A DNA stretch of 27,319 nt. It comes from CAZXCK01 sp964639225 (GTDB taxonomy: Bacteria; Chloroflexota; Anaerolineae; Aggregatilineales; Phototrophicaceae). Location of the stretch: NCBI GenBank assembly GCA_964639225.1, contig CAZXCK010000049.1:1-27319 (forward strand), given 5' to 3'. The position numbers were made by a program, and so were the translations under genes. Positions 1 to 7,989 of the stretch are shown in pieces (positions within the stretch are counted from its first letter, which is position 1; each line of letters starts with the position of its first letter). The notes beneath the pieces are model-generated. The model was not told the DNA's origin, made no database searches, and saw only the letters and a program-made list of their open reading frames with translations.

Positions 1-2
1 TG

Positions 3-236
3 CTGCGCCATCAGAAGGCCAACAAAAACCTGGAAGAGCATTTCTACGTGTGCCGGCTCATCGGTTACGACCTCAGCCTGCGCAGCGGCCCGGAGTTCGC
101 CGACGCCACGCGCGGCCAGTATCTCGTCGACGAGATACCGCTGGACCCGGACGCCCTGCGCGCCCTCAACATCAAGACGCCGGAACTGCTCGACTGGCTG
201 GTGGAGAACCTCGCGTATCTGCGCCGCGCCGCCTGA
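3..236 (+). CDS. C-terminal fragment, probable Nudix-family hydrolase
   Basis: The frame is open from the window edge and ends with TGA, giving the last 77 residues of a protein whose start lies outside the window. The fragment reads FYVCRLIG, then a Gly/Pro-Glu segment, then a strand followed by IPLDPDALRALNIKTPELLDW-like helical sequence. This resembles the C-terminal part of Nudix hydrolases (a beta strand with aromatic-Cys, a G-P-E turn, a (W/I)xPLDELxxL segment and a final P-x-L-x-x-W/L helix). The Nudix box itself (GX5EX7REUXEEXGU) would lie upstream and is not visible, so the call is tentative. The internal GTG at 48 is not a likely start because the frame continues upstream with protein-like sequence. 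Confidence 0.45.
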   Translation: MRHQKANKNLEEHFYVCRLIGYDLSLRSGPEFADATRGQYLVDEIPLDPDALRALNIKTPELLDWLVENLAYLRRAA

Positions 237-262
237 TTAGCCAATCATAGATCACCCAACAA

Positions 263-292
263 AAAAGGCGATCCCACGTGGGATCGCCTTTT
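263..292. terminator. Bidirectional intrinsic terminator between Nudix-like gene and groEL
   Basis: This is a perfect 30-bp palindrome with A4 and T4 ends, a GGCGATCC/GGATCGCC stem and CACGTG at the centre. It would fold into a GC-rich hairpin with a U-tract in either direction. It lies between the two convergent genes, 27 bp past the plus-strand stop and 22 bp past the groEL stop, so one element can serve both. Confidence 0.85.
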
Positions 293-313
293 GATTCAGC
301 CTGTTTTGGCGGA

Positions 314-1954
<1,641 letters not shown>

Positions 1955-2022
1955 AGTTGACCTCCGGTTAACCTTTACGTAGGCGGTGTTGAATCAAAAA
2001 TCCTGCGAATGAGTCAGGTGGG

Positions 2023-2319
2023 TTATTCCTGAATAATTCCCAGGATGTCGCTTTCCTTCATGATGAGCATTTTCTTGCCGTCCAGCTTGATCTCGGTGCC
2101 GGCGTACTTGGCGAACAGAACCTTGTCACCAACCTTGACATCCATCGGCACGCGAGCGCCGCTGTCGTCACGACGGCCTTCGCCAGCGGCCAGAACGTTA
2201 CCCTGCTGCGGTTTCTCTTTAGCGGTCTCCGGCAGAACCAGACCACCGGCGATGGTTTCTTCTTTTTCGACGGGTTCAACCAGCAGGCGGTCACCTAATG
2301 GGCGGATATTGATGGACAT
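2023..2319 (-). CDS. groES: Co-chaperonin GroES (10 kDa)
   Basis: GroES is the heptameric lid of the GroEL folding chamber. The product is 98 residues, the normal size. It begins with the family signature INIRPLGDRLLVEP, has the mobile-loop region EEETIAGGLVLPETAKEKPQ-like with the Ile-Ala-Gly-Gly core, then GDKVLFAKYAGTEI and an IMKESDILGII C-terminus. ATG at 2319 has a strong AAGGAGGAAA ribosome site (complement of about 2327-2336). It is the first gene of the groES-groEL operon, and the CIRCE operator lies 65 bp upstream, within the expected 5' leader. Confidence 0.97.
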   Translation of the reverse strand: MSINIRPLGDRLLVEPVEKEETIAGGLVLPETAKEKPQQGNVLAAGEGRRDDSGARVPMDVKVGDKVLFAKYAGTEIKLDGKKMLIMKESDILGIIQE

Positions 2320-2383
2320 ATGACACTTTCCTCCTTAAGTATCGCAGATGTTACACAAGTGCGAGCGTCATGCTTCAGCTAAT

Positions 2384-2410
2384 TTAGCACTCTAACCAGG
2401 TGAGTGCTAA
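2384..2410 (-). promoter_or_regulatory. CIRCE operator (HrcA binding site) of groESL
   Basis: The sequence is TTAGCACTC, then nine bases, then GAGTGCTAA. This matches the classical CIRCE inverted repeat in all 18 arm positions and has the canonical 9-nt spacer. In many bacteria HrcA binds this element and represses groESL until heat shock. It lies just downstream of the -10 box on the minus strand, so bound HrcA would block initiation. No hrcA gene is visible in the window. Confidence 0.97.
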
Positions 2411-2421
2411 CGTCACGCCAT

Positions 2422-2450
2422 AGAATAGCATTATGGCTGGCCAGCGTCAA
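2422..2450 (-). promoter_or_regulatory. Sigma70-like promoter of groESL
   Basis: On the minus strand, TTGACG (complement of 2445-2450) is followed by a 17-bp spacer and TATTCT (complement of 2422-2427). Initiation would fall about 7 bp later, immediately before the CIRCE element. Spacing and position agree with HrcA control. The -10 box matches the consensus at only four of six positions. Confidence 0.65.
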
Positions 2451-2528
2451 CACTGCACCAGCGATTTCTAGCAAAGTTCTTATACTGCTGCTAATGTCTG
2501 GCCAACCCTGTAGTTTGCAGGTGAAGCA

Positions 2529-2557
2529 TTGCCCATACTCGGCTTTTGGCTTAAACT
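2529..2557 (+). promoter_or_regulatory. Candidate promoter for the MscS-glycosyltransferase operon
   Basis: TTGCCC (2529-2534), 17 bp, TAAACT (2552-2557), each matching the sigma70 consensus at four of six positions. The pair lies about 45 bp upstream of the MscS start in the space between the divergent operons. This is a sequence-pattern call only. Confidence 0.35.
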
Positions 2558-2603
2558 CTGAATGGCTTTCTGCCCGTAACCATGTACCCATGATGTGAAG
2601 GCT

Positions 2604-3860
2604 ATGAGCGTAAAAGACATCCCACTTTTTAACCAGCTACCGCTTGATATTCAGGAGTTCATCGGACGGATTCTGCTGCTTGTCCTGGTCCTGATTATGA
2701 TCTTTCTGCTGCGTAAGGTGGTGCTGAAGATCGCCGCTAAGCCCGTGCAGAAAATGGCGCCGCACATCCCTGTGCTGCGCGATGAGCGCATCCTCGACCT
2801 GCTTTCCGTGCCGGTGCGCTATATTATCATCGCGCTGGCGCTGTTCATCAGTGCCGAAATCCTGGAAGTGGGCGGGCGTGTCAATATTTTTGTGACCAAT
2901 CTGGGGCGTTCATTTATCATTTTCAGTATTCTGATGACGATTTACCGGCTGCCGGATATCTTCATGCCCACTGCCACGCAGTTGTTTTCCATCACCGGCA
3001 TGACCATCGAAGACCGGCTGGTTCCGTTTTTGCGCACCGCCATCAAGCTGTTTATCATCGCCTTAGGGCTGGTGATTCTGTTGCAGGAATGGGATTACGA
3101 CGTCAGCGGCCTGATTGCTGGTCTGGGCCTGGGTGGTCTGGCGCTGTCGCTGGCGGCGCAGGACACGGTTTCGAACCTGTTTGGCTTTGTGGCGATTGTC
3201 AGTGATCGACCCTTTAACGTGGGCGAATATGTCGTCACCCCAGACGCTGAGGGTGTTGTCGAGCATGTGGGGCTCCGCACCACACGTGTTCGTCGCCTGG
3301 ATCAGGCCGTGATCTATGTGCCGAACCGCAAAATGGCGGATGCCGCGCTGCTCAACTGGTCGCGTCTGAGCAAACGTCGTATGGATTATGTGCTGGGTGT
3401 CAGTTACAACAGCAGCAGCGAGGACCTGCGCCTGCTGCTGCACCGCACCCGCGAGATGCTCAAGTCGCAGCCGCTGGTCGATCCTGACTCGGTGGTGGTG
3501 TATTTTACCGGCTTTGGCGACAGCGCGCTGAACATTCTGATTCGCTCGTATGTGCATCTCAGCGACTGGGGCGAGTTCCACGCGGAGCAGGAGCGGCTGC
3601 ATCTGATGGTGATGGATATTATCCACGAACTGGGTATCAGTGTTGCCTTCCCCAGCCAGTCGCTTTACCTGGAGTCAATCCCGGACCGTATGACGCTGGA
3701 ACCGCTGCCTTCTGTTCGCCGTGACCAGCTCACCGAACGCGAGCAGATGCTGTTGAGCGGCCAGCTTGATGACGAGCCGGCCCACAGCCGGCAGATGGAC
3801 GACGCTGGCAGCATCGACGACCAGCAGGACATGCCTGACGATGACGACCCCACCAACTGA
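2604..3860 (+). CDS. MscS-family small-conductance mechanosensitive channel
   Basis: The product is a cytoplasmic-membrane channel expected to open under membrane tension and release osmolytes on osmotic downshock. It has 418 residues from ATG 2604. An in-frame GTG nine bases upstream (2595) is the alternative start, and neither has a strong ribosome site. Hydrophobic segments lie at about 19-38, 72-92, 100-117 and 146-163. The pore helix follows at about 170-200 with the hallmark Gly/Ala pattern GLGLGGLALSLAAQDTVSN. After it come DRPFNVGEYV, VGLRTTRVR and VYVPNR-like (here IYVPNRKMAD), the beta domain of MscS. The C-terminus is an acidic Asp-rich tail without predicted structure. The frame overlaps the next gene by 20 bp, so the three genes to 6212 are probably co-transcribed. 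Confidence 0.93.
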   Translation: MSVKDIPLFNQLPLDIQEFIGRILLLVLVLIMIFLLRKVVLKIAAKPVQKMAPHIPVLRDERILDLLSVPVRYIIIALALFISAEILEVGGRVNIFVTNLGRSFIIFSILMTIYRLPDIFMPTATQLFSITGMTIEDRLVPFLRTAIKLFIIALGLVILLQEWDYDVSGLIAGLGLGGLALSLAAQDTVSNLFGFVAIVSDRPFNVGEYVVTPDAEGVVEHVGLRTTRVRRLDQAVIYVPNRKMADAALLNWSRLSKRRMDYVLGVSYNSSSEDLRLLLHRTREMLKSQPLVDPDSVVVYFTGFGDSALNILIRSYVHLSDWGEFHAEQERLHLMVMDIIHELGISVAFPSQSLYLESIPDRMTLEPLPSVRRDQLTEREQMLLSGQLDDEPAHSRQMDDAGSIDDQQDMPDDDDPTN

Positions 3861-4374
3861 CACCGCGCTGATGCAGGCCGCCGGGTTCACGGAGCAGGAC
3901 CTGGCGGCCAATCGCAGCGGGCATTTAAGTGAGCGCCAGGATTATATGCTGCGCCAGCGCCGTATCCGCGCCGCGCTGATCGGCGCGGCGCTGGTGCTGG
4001 TGGGCGTGTTCGTAGCGAGCGGATTCCTGTTCTTCGGCAGCCGCCAGGACAACGCCATCCTGTCGCTGGTGGGCATCGGCATTACGCTGTGTAACGCTGT
4101 GCTGGTGGGGATGTTTGTCCGTCACTGGCTGCGGCTCAACAGCGACATTCGCGGCGGCGTGGTGATCGCCACCAGCGGCACCCTGGAACGGGTTCTTAAG
4201 CCAGTGAGCCGGCGCGTGGTCAACACCATGCTGCGCGTAGGCGATGTCGAGGTGTTCGTCTCTAAAGAGCTGTTTGAAGCGACCGCCCACCGCCTGCCGT
4301 ATACGCTGTATCGCGCTCCGGCGACCGGTATGCTGCTGTCGCTGGAATGTCTCGATGCGCCGGACTCCACCTGA
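3841..4374 (+). CDS. Two-TM membrane protein of unknown function
   Basis: I do not recognise a named family. The product is 177 residues from ATG 3841, a start inside the end of the MscS gene; an earlier in-frame ATG at 3766 would add sequence that is only a shadow of MscS codons. Visible parts are a polar N-terminus with NRSGHLSERQ, a basic RQRRIR stretch, TM helices at about 41-65 and 72-95, and a soluble C-terminal half with GGVVIATSGTLERV, RVGDVEVFVSKELFEA and YTLYRAPATGMLLSLE. That half looks like a small beta-rich domain. Its stop overlaps the next start as TGATG, so translation is probably coupled to the glycosyltransferase. The position between a channel and a GT-C enzyme suggests a membrane-associated job, but the function is unknown. 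Confidence 0.8.
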   Translation: MTTPPTDTALMQAAGFTEQDLAANRSGHLSERQDYMLRQRRIRAALIGAALVLVGVFVASGFLFFGSRQDNAILSLVGIGITLCNAVLVGMFVRHWLRLNSDIRGGVVIATSGTLERVLKPVSRRVVNTMLRVGDVEVFVSKELFEATAHRLPYTLYRAPATGMLLSLECLDAPDST

Positions 4375-6212
4375 TGCCCGACTTATCCACCCGTAACCGC
4401 TGGCCTCTCTGGTGGCTGGCGCTGCTGCCGCTGCTGCTGGGCGCGGCTCTGTTCATCACCGGACTCACCGACACGTCACTGTGGGCCGACGAGGGCTGGA
4501 CCATCGCCGCCAGCGCCGAGCCAGACCCGCTTCGCGTAGTCAGTGAGTGGGTGGCGGTAGATGTGCATCCGCCCCTGTTTTTCACCAATCTCAACCTGTG
4601 GCGGCTGTTCACCGGCGACACTATCCTGGAACTGCGTTATTTCTCGGTGTTGTGGTCGCTGGTAGGGGTGGCGCTGGCTTATCGCATCGGTGGTGAGCTG
4701 TTCGGCGGGCGCGCCGGTCTGCTGGCGGCGCTGTTCTATGCCCTGCACGATCTAATCGCCGTGCTGACGCAGGAAGTCCGCCATTACCCGCAGCAGATGG
4801 CGCTGGCGCTGCTGGTTCCGGGCCTGTACTGGCGCTTCTGGCAGCGCCCGGACCGCTGGCGGGGGATCGCCTTTGTGCTGGGCGCGGCGGCGCTGCTTTA
4901 TACCCATTACTGGGGCGGCTTCGTGCTGCTTGCGCTGGCCGTCCACGCCCTGATGACGCGCACCCGCCGCCTGCGCCCGTTTGTGCTGGCGTTCGGCGGG
5001 GCAGGGCTGTTGTTCGCGCCCTGGCTGCCGGTTCTCTACCACCAGATCACACTGGAACGCCCCGGCGGCCTGCCACATGCTCTGGAGAACAGCCGCCAGG
5101 TTTACGCGGTGCTGGTCTATCAGTTGGCCGGCATTCCCGAATGGCTGTGGCTGATTCTGGCGCTGGTGGGCGCGTTCGGCGCTTATGCCGCCATGCCGCC
5201 GCGTTACAAACCGAGTCCGGCCAGCCTGATTCCGCTGCTGGTGGCCGTGCTGCCGCCCGTGCTGTCGGTGCTGGTGAATACCGTCTACCCGACGCTGTCC
5301 TTTCGTTCGCTGGCGGTGATCGTCCCTGCTGTGATTCTGCTGGCCGCGCATGGTCTGGCACAGTTCCGCGCCCGCGAGCGGCGCGTCGTACTGGCGTTTA
5401 TCGTCATTTACAGCCTGACCAGCAGCAGCGCCCAGCCCATCGAACGCCCGCCCTGGCCGCAGATTGCCGCCTATATGACCCAGCGCAGCGGCGAGAACGA
5501 TGTGATTCTGCTGGAAAACGACACCGACGAATTCGCCCTGGCTTATTACATCGAACACACCGGGACCGGCGTCGATTACGCCCACACCGAGGCCGAGCGT
5601 CTGCTGCGCCCGGCTTCCTACGCGGCCTATCTCGATGCCGCGCTGGACGGCAAAACCGGTCTGTGGGTGTCCAAACTGGGCTGGCCCGCCCTGGCCGACA
5701 TCCGCCCGGAACTGGAAGCGCGCGGCTGGGTCCAGAGTGCGCCCGAACTCGATTATGGCATGTACAACGACCGGCCCATTCTGGTATGGCGTCTGGATCG
5801 TATTCCCGACGGACCGCCGCGCGCCACCTTCGACGAGACGCTGCGCCTGCTGCGCGCCGAAGCAATCCAGCACGACGACGGTGTGACCGTCAATCTGCTG
5901 TGGTCGCCAGCGGAGATGCCAGCCCAGGAATACACGGTATCGGCTTTTTTGCTGGGACCGGCCTTCGCCAATCACGACAGCCGCCCCCTGGATGGACTCT
6001 CGCCCACGTCCGACTGGGAAGCTGGCGGCCTGTACTTCGACAGCCTGCGCGTGGACACCGCCGGTCTGCCGCCGGGTGAGTACGCGGTGGGGGTGCAGGT
6101 CTACAGCTTCGCCGACATCGACTTCTCGCAGATCGTCAATGCGCCGGTCGATGATTGCAGCGCCGATGCCGACTGCCGCTTCATCGTCATCGACACGCTG
6201 ACACTGCCATAA
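4374..6212 (+). CDS. GT-C membrane glycosyltransferase (ArnT/PMT, GT39/GT83-like)
   Basis: The product is a polytopic enzyme expected to transfer a sugar from a polyprenyl-phosphate donor on the outer face of the membrane. It has 612 residues from ATG 4374, which shares a base with the preceding stop (TGATG). After the first TM helix comes the GT-C acidic motif WADEGW (Asp39-Glu40), the expected catalytic loop position. Next is DVHPPLFF (about 63-70), the HPPL motif typical of the family. About nine more hydrophobic segments follow to about residue 350. The last 260 residues are mostly hydrophilic and begin with a PPWPQIAAYM segment. The region from about 480 on looks like a separate beta domain (EYTVSAFLLGP, LPPGEYAVGVQVYS). 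Acceptor and donor cannot be told from sequence. A hairpin terminator follows at once. Confidence 0.85.
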   Translation: MPDLSTRNRWPLWWLALLPLLLGAALFITGLTDTSLWADEGWTIAASAEPDPLRVVSEWVAVDVHPPLFFTNLNLWRLFTGDTILELRYFSVLWSLVGVALAYRIGGELFGGRAGLLAALFYALHDLIAVLTQEVRHYPQQMALALLVPGLYWRFWQRPDRWRGIAFVLGAAALLYTHYWGGFVLLALAVHALMTRTRRLRPFVLAFGGAGLLFAPWLPVLYHQITLERPGGLPHALENSRQVYAVLVYQLAGIPEWLWLILALVGAFGAYAAMPPRYKPSPASLIPLLVAVLPPVLSVLVNTVYPTLSFRSLAVIVPAVILLAAHGLAQFRARERRVVLAFIVIYSLTSSSAQPIERPPWPQIAAYMTQRSGENDVILLENDTDEFALAYYIEHTGTGVDYAHTEAERLLRPASYAAYLDAALDGKTGLWVSKLGWPALADIRPELEARGWVQSAPELDYGMYNDRPILVWRLDRIPDGPPRATFDETLRLLRAEAIQHDDGVTVNLLWSPAEMPAQEYTVSAFLLGPAFANHDSRPLDGLSPTSDWEAGGLYFDSLRVDTAGLPPGEYAVGVQVYSFADIDFSQIVNAPVDDCSADADCRFIVIDTLTLP

Positions 6213-6217
6213 AGCAA

Positions 6218-6249
6218 AACCCGCCAGGGAACGACTCCCCCGGCGGGTT
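6218..6249. terminator. Hairpin terminator between glycosyltransferase gene and gdh
   Basis: AACCCGCC (6218-6225) and GGCGGGTT (6242-6249) form an 8-bp stem, extended inward by GGGA/TCCC with a small internal bulge. It starts 6 bp after the plus-strand stop and lies 27 bp from the convergent gdh stop. The T-tract is weak on the plus strand. On the minus strand the hairpin is followed by GCTTTATG. A role for both genes is plausible. Confidence 0.6.
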
Positions 6250-6276
6250 ACGGATACGGACAGGCCGATGTGTGGT

Positions 6277-7707
6277 CTACGGCCAGACACCCATCTGCAG
6301 ATAGGTGTTGGCGATTTTCTTGACGGCTACGTAATATGAGGCGGTGCGCAGGTCGGTAATCTGCGGGTGCTCGTGGAACACCTCGCTGATCTCCTGGTAG
6401 GCCAGGCGCATGGTGTCGTCCAGGCCGGAGCGCACGACGGTAATCTCCTCGGTTTGCAGCAGCAAATCCTTACGCAGATGCTGCGGCACGGTCTTGCCGG
6501 TCATCAGTTCCATAGCCTCGACCATGCGCTGGCCGCGCCATTCGTCCAGGCGGCGCGCCATACGACCAAAGCGGATATGCTGGATGTTTTTGATCCACTC
6601 GAAATACGAGACGGTCACGCCGCCCGCGTTGGCATAAGCATCGGGGATGACGACCACGCCCCGCTCGCGCAGAATATTGTCCGCATCGAAGGTGACGGGG
6701 CCATTGGCCGCCTCGACGATCAGCTTGGCGCGGATGTAGTCGGCGTTTTCGGATGTGATCTGCGCTTCGAGCGCCGCCGGGATGAGGATGTCACATTCCA
6801 TCTCAAGGCAGCGGCGTCCGTCGGACTCGTAACGCGCATCAGGATAGCCCTGCACGCCGCCGGTCTGGTTCATGTACTGGCGTACTTCCTCGACGGACAG
6901 ACCGGCGTCGTTGATGATCGCCCCGTCGCGTTCGATAATGCAGACGATTTTCGCGCCGTCTTCCTCTTGCAGGAACTTGGCCGCATGGTAGCCCACGTTG
7001 CCCAGACCCTGGACGATGATGCGCTTGTCTTCCAGCGCGCCTTCCAGCCCGGCCACCGCCATATCTCTCGGATGGCGGAAGAACTCGCGGATGGCATACT
7101 GCACGCCGCGCCCGGTGGCCTCGGTACGGCCCTGGATACCGCCCGACGTAACCGGCTTGCCGGTGGTGCAGGCCAGCCCGTTGATGTCGTCCGGGTTGAT
7201 GGAGTTATACACATCCACGATCCAGGCCATCTCGCGTTCGCCGGTGCCCATGTCTGGTGCCGGGACGTTGCCGCCTGGCGAAATATAACCCTTGACGATC
7301 AGCTCGCGGGCGAAGCGCCGCGTGATGCGCTCCAGCTCGGATTCGCTGTACTGGAGCGGGTCGATCAGCAGGCCGCCTTTGGCACCGCCATAAGGCACGT
7401 TGACGATGGCGCACTTGTAGGTCATCAGGGCGGCCAGTGCGACGACTTCGTCCTGGTTCACATGCGAGGCAAAGCGAATGCCGCCCTTGACCGGGTTGCG
7501 ATGGTCACTGTGGACGGCACGCCAGCCTTTGAACGTGCGGTAATCGCCGTTGTCCAGCCGGGCTGGGAACTGGACTTCCAAAACTGAGTTGCAGGCCTTA
7601 ATCTGGTCGGCCAGACCGTTGGGGATTTTCAGGTAGGCCAGCGCGCGATCGACCATATGGTTGACGCTTTCGCTGAAGCTCATCCGGGTTGGTACAGCAA
7701 CAGCCAT
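6277..7707 (-). CDS. gdhA: Glu/Leu/Phe/Val dehydrogenase family, probable glutamate dehydrogenase
   Basis: The enzyme is predicted to catalyse reversible NAD(P)-dependent oxidative deamination of glutamate to 2-oxoglutarate plus ammonia, linking carbon and nitrogen metabolism in the cytosol. The 476-residue product shows NPVKGGIRF (72-80), a Lys in LMTYK (98), the catalytic-lysine motif YGGAKGG (Lys110), the PAPDMGTGEREMAW segment with Asp152, the Rossmann motif GLGNVG (234-239), and the late AYANAGGVTVSYFEW motif. It is longer than the usual 410-450 residues. Much of the excess is in the N-terminus and in the segment around 270-300. ATG 7707 is preceded by AAGGA about ten bases away. A perfect TATAAT on the minus strand (complement of 7836-7841) could be its -10 box, but I find no good -35. 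Confidence 0.9.
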   Translation of the reverse strand: MAVAVPTRMSFSESVNHMVDRALAYLKIPNGLADQIKACNSVLEVQFPARLDNGDYRTFKGWRAVHSDHRNPVKGGIRFASHVNQDEVVALAALMTYKCAIVNVPYGGAKGGLLIDPLQYSESELERITRRFARELIVKGYISPGGNVPAPDMGTGEREMAWIVDVYNSINPDDINGLACTTGKPVTSGGIQGRTEATGRGVQYAIREFFRHPRDMAVAGLEGALEDKRIIVQGLGNVGYHAAKFLQEEDGAKIVCIIERDGAIINDAGLSVEEVRQYMNQTGGVQGYPDARYESDGRRCLEMECDILIPAALEAQITSENADYIRAKLIVEAANGPVTFDADNILRERGVVVIPDAYANAGGVTVSYFEWIKNIQHIRFGRMARRLDEWRGQRMVEAMELMTGKTVPQHLRKDLLLQTEEITVVRSGLDDTMRLAYQEISEVFHEHPQITDLRTASYYVAVKKIANTYLQMGVWP

Positions 7708-7926
7708 GAGAAGTATCCTTTCACAAAAAATCTATAGCATGTTGCGGCGCTGGCGGTGATCTAATTTTGATGACGGTTGCCGGGCGACGACCGTCTGCGC
7801 CACAGGTCAGTAAAGTGGACTTGCCACATGGTTCCATTATACTCGCAAACCGGAGACCCGCGTGCCTGTCATCTTAACGATTGAGCGCCGCCGCCTTCTG
7901 TTTTCAATACCAATTCAGCGGGTGTT

Positions 7927-7956
7927 TTGTTCAGGTAATGGCCCATGTGATATAAC
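7927..7956 (+). promoter_or_regulatory. Candidate promoter of the histidine kinase gene
   Basis: TTGTTC (7927-7932), 18 bp, TATAAC (7951-7956), about 33 bp upstream of the kinase start. The -10 box matches five of six consensus bases and the -35 is poor. The remainder of the 282-bp gap between gdh and the kinase shows no open frame that I trust. Confidence 0.35.
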
Positions 7957-7989
7957 AGAGAAGTAGCCAATGATAGTGAGCAGACACTG

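Noticed and set aside
3766..3840. Upstream ATG that would lengthen the two-TM protein by 25 residues
   Set aside because: The added residues are an out-of-frame reading of the MscS tail (Thr/Ser/Arg-rich). ATG 3841 gives the shorter overlap and a plausible N-terminus.
4752..6290. 512-codon minus-strand frame opposite the glycosyltransferase
   Set aside because: Composition is His/Gln/Arg-rich shadow sequence. The plus-strand protein has clear GT-C motifs and TM helices.
6367..7587. 406-codon plus-strand frame opposite gdh
   Set aside because: Antisense shadow of a conserved enzyme gene; no motif and no start context.
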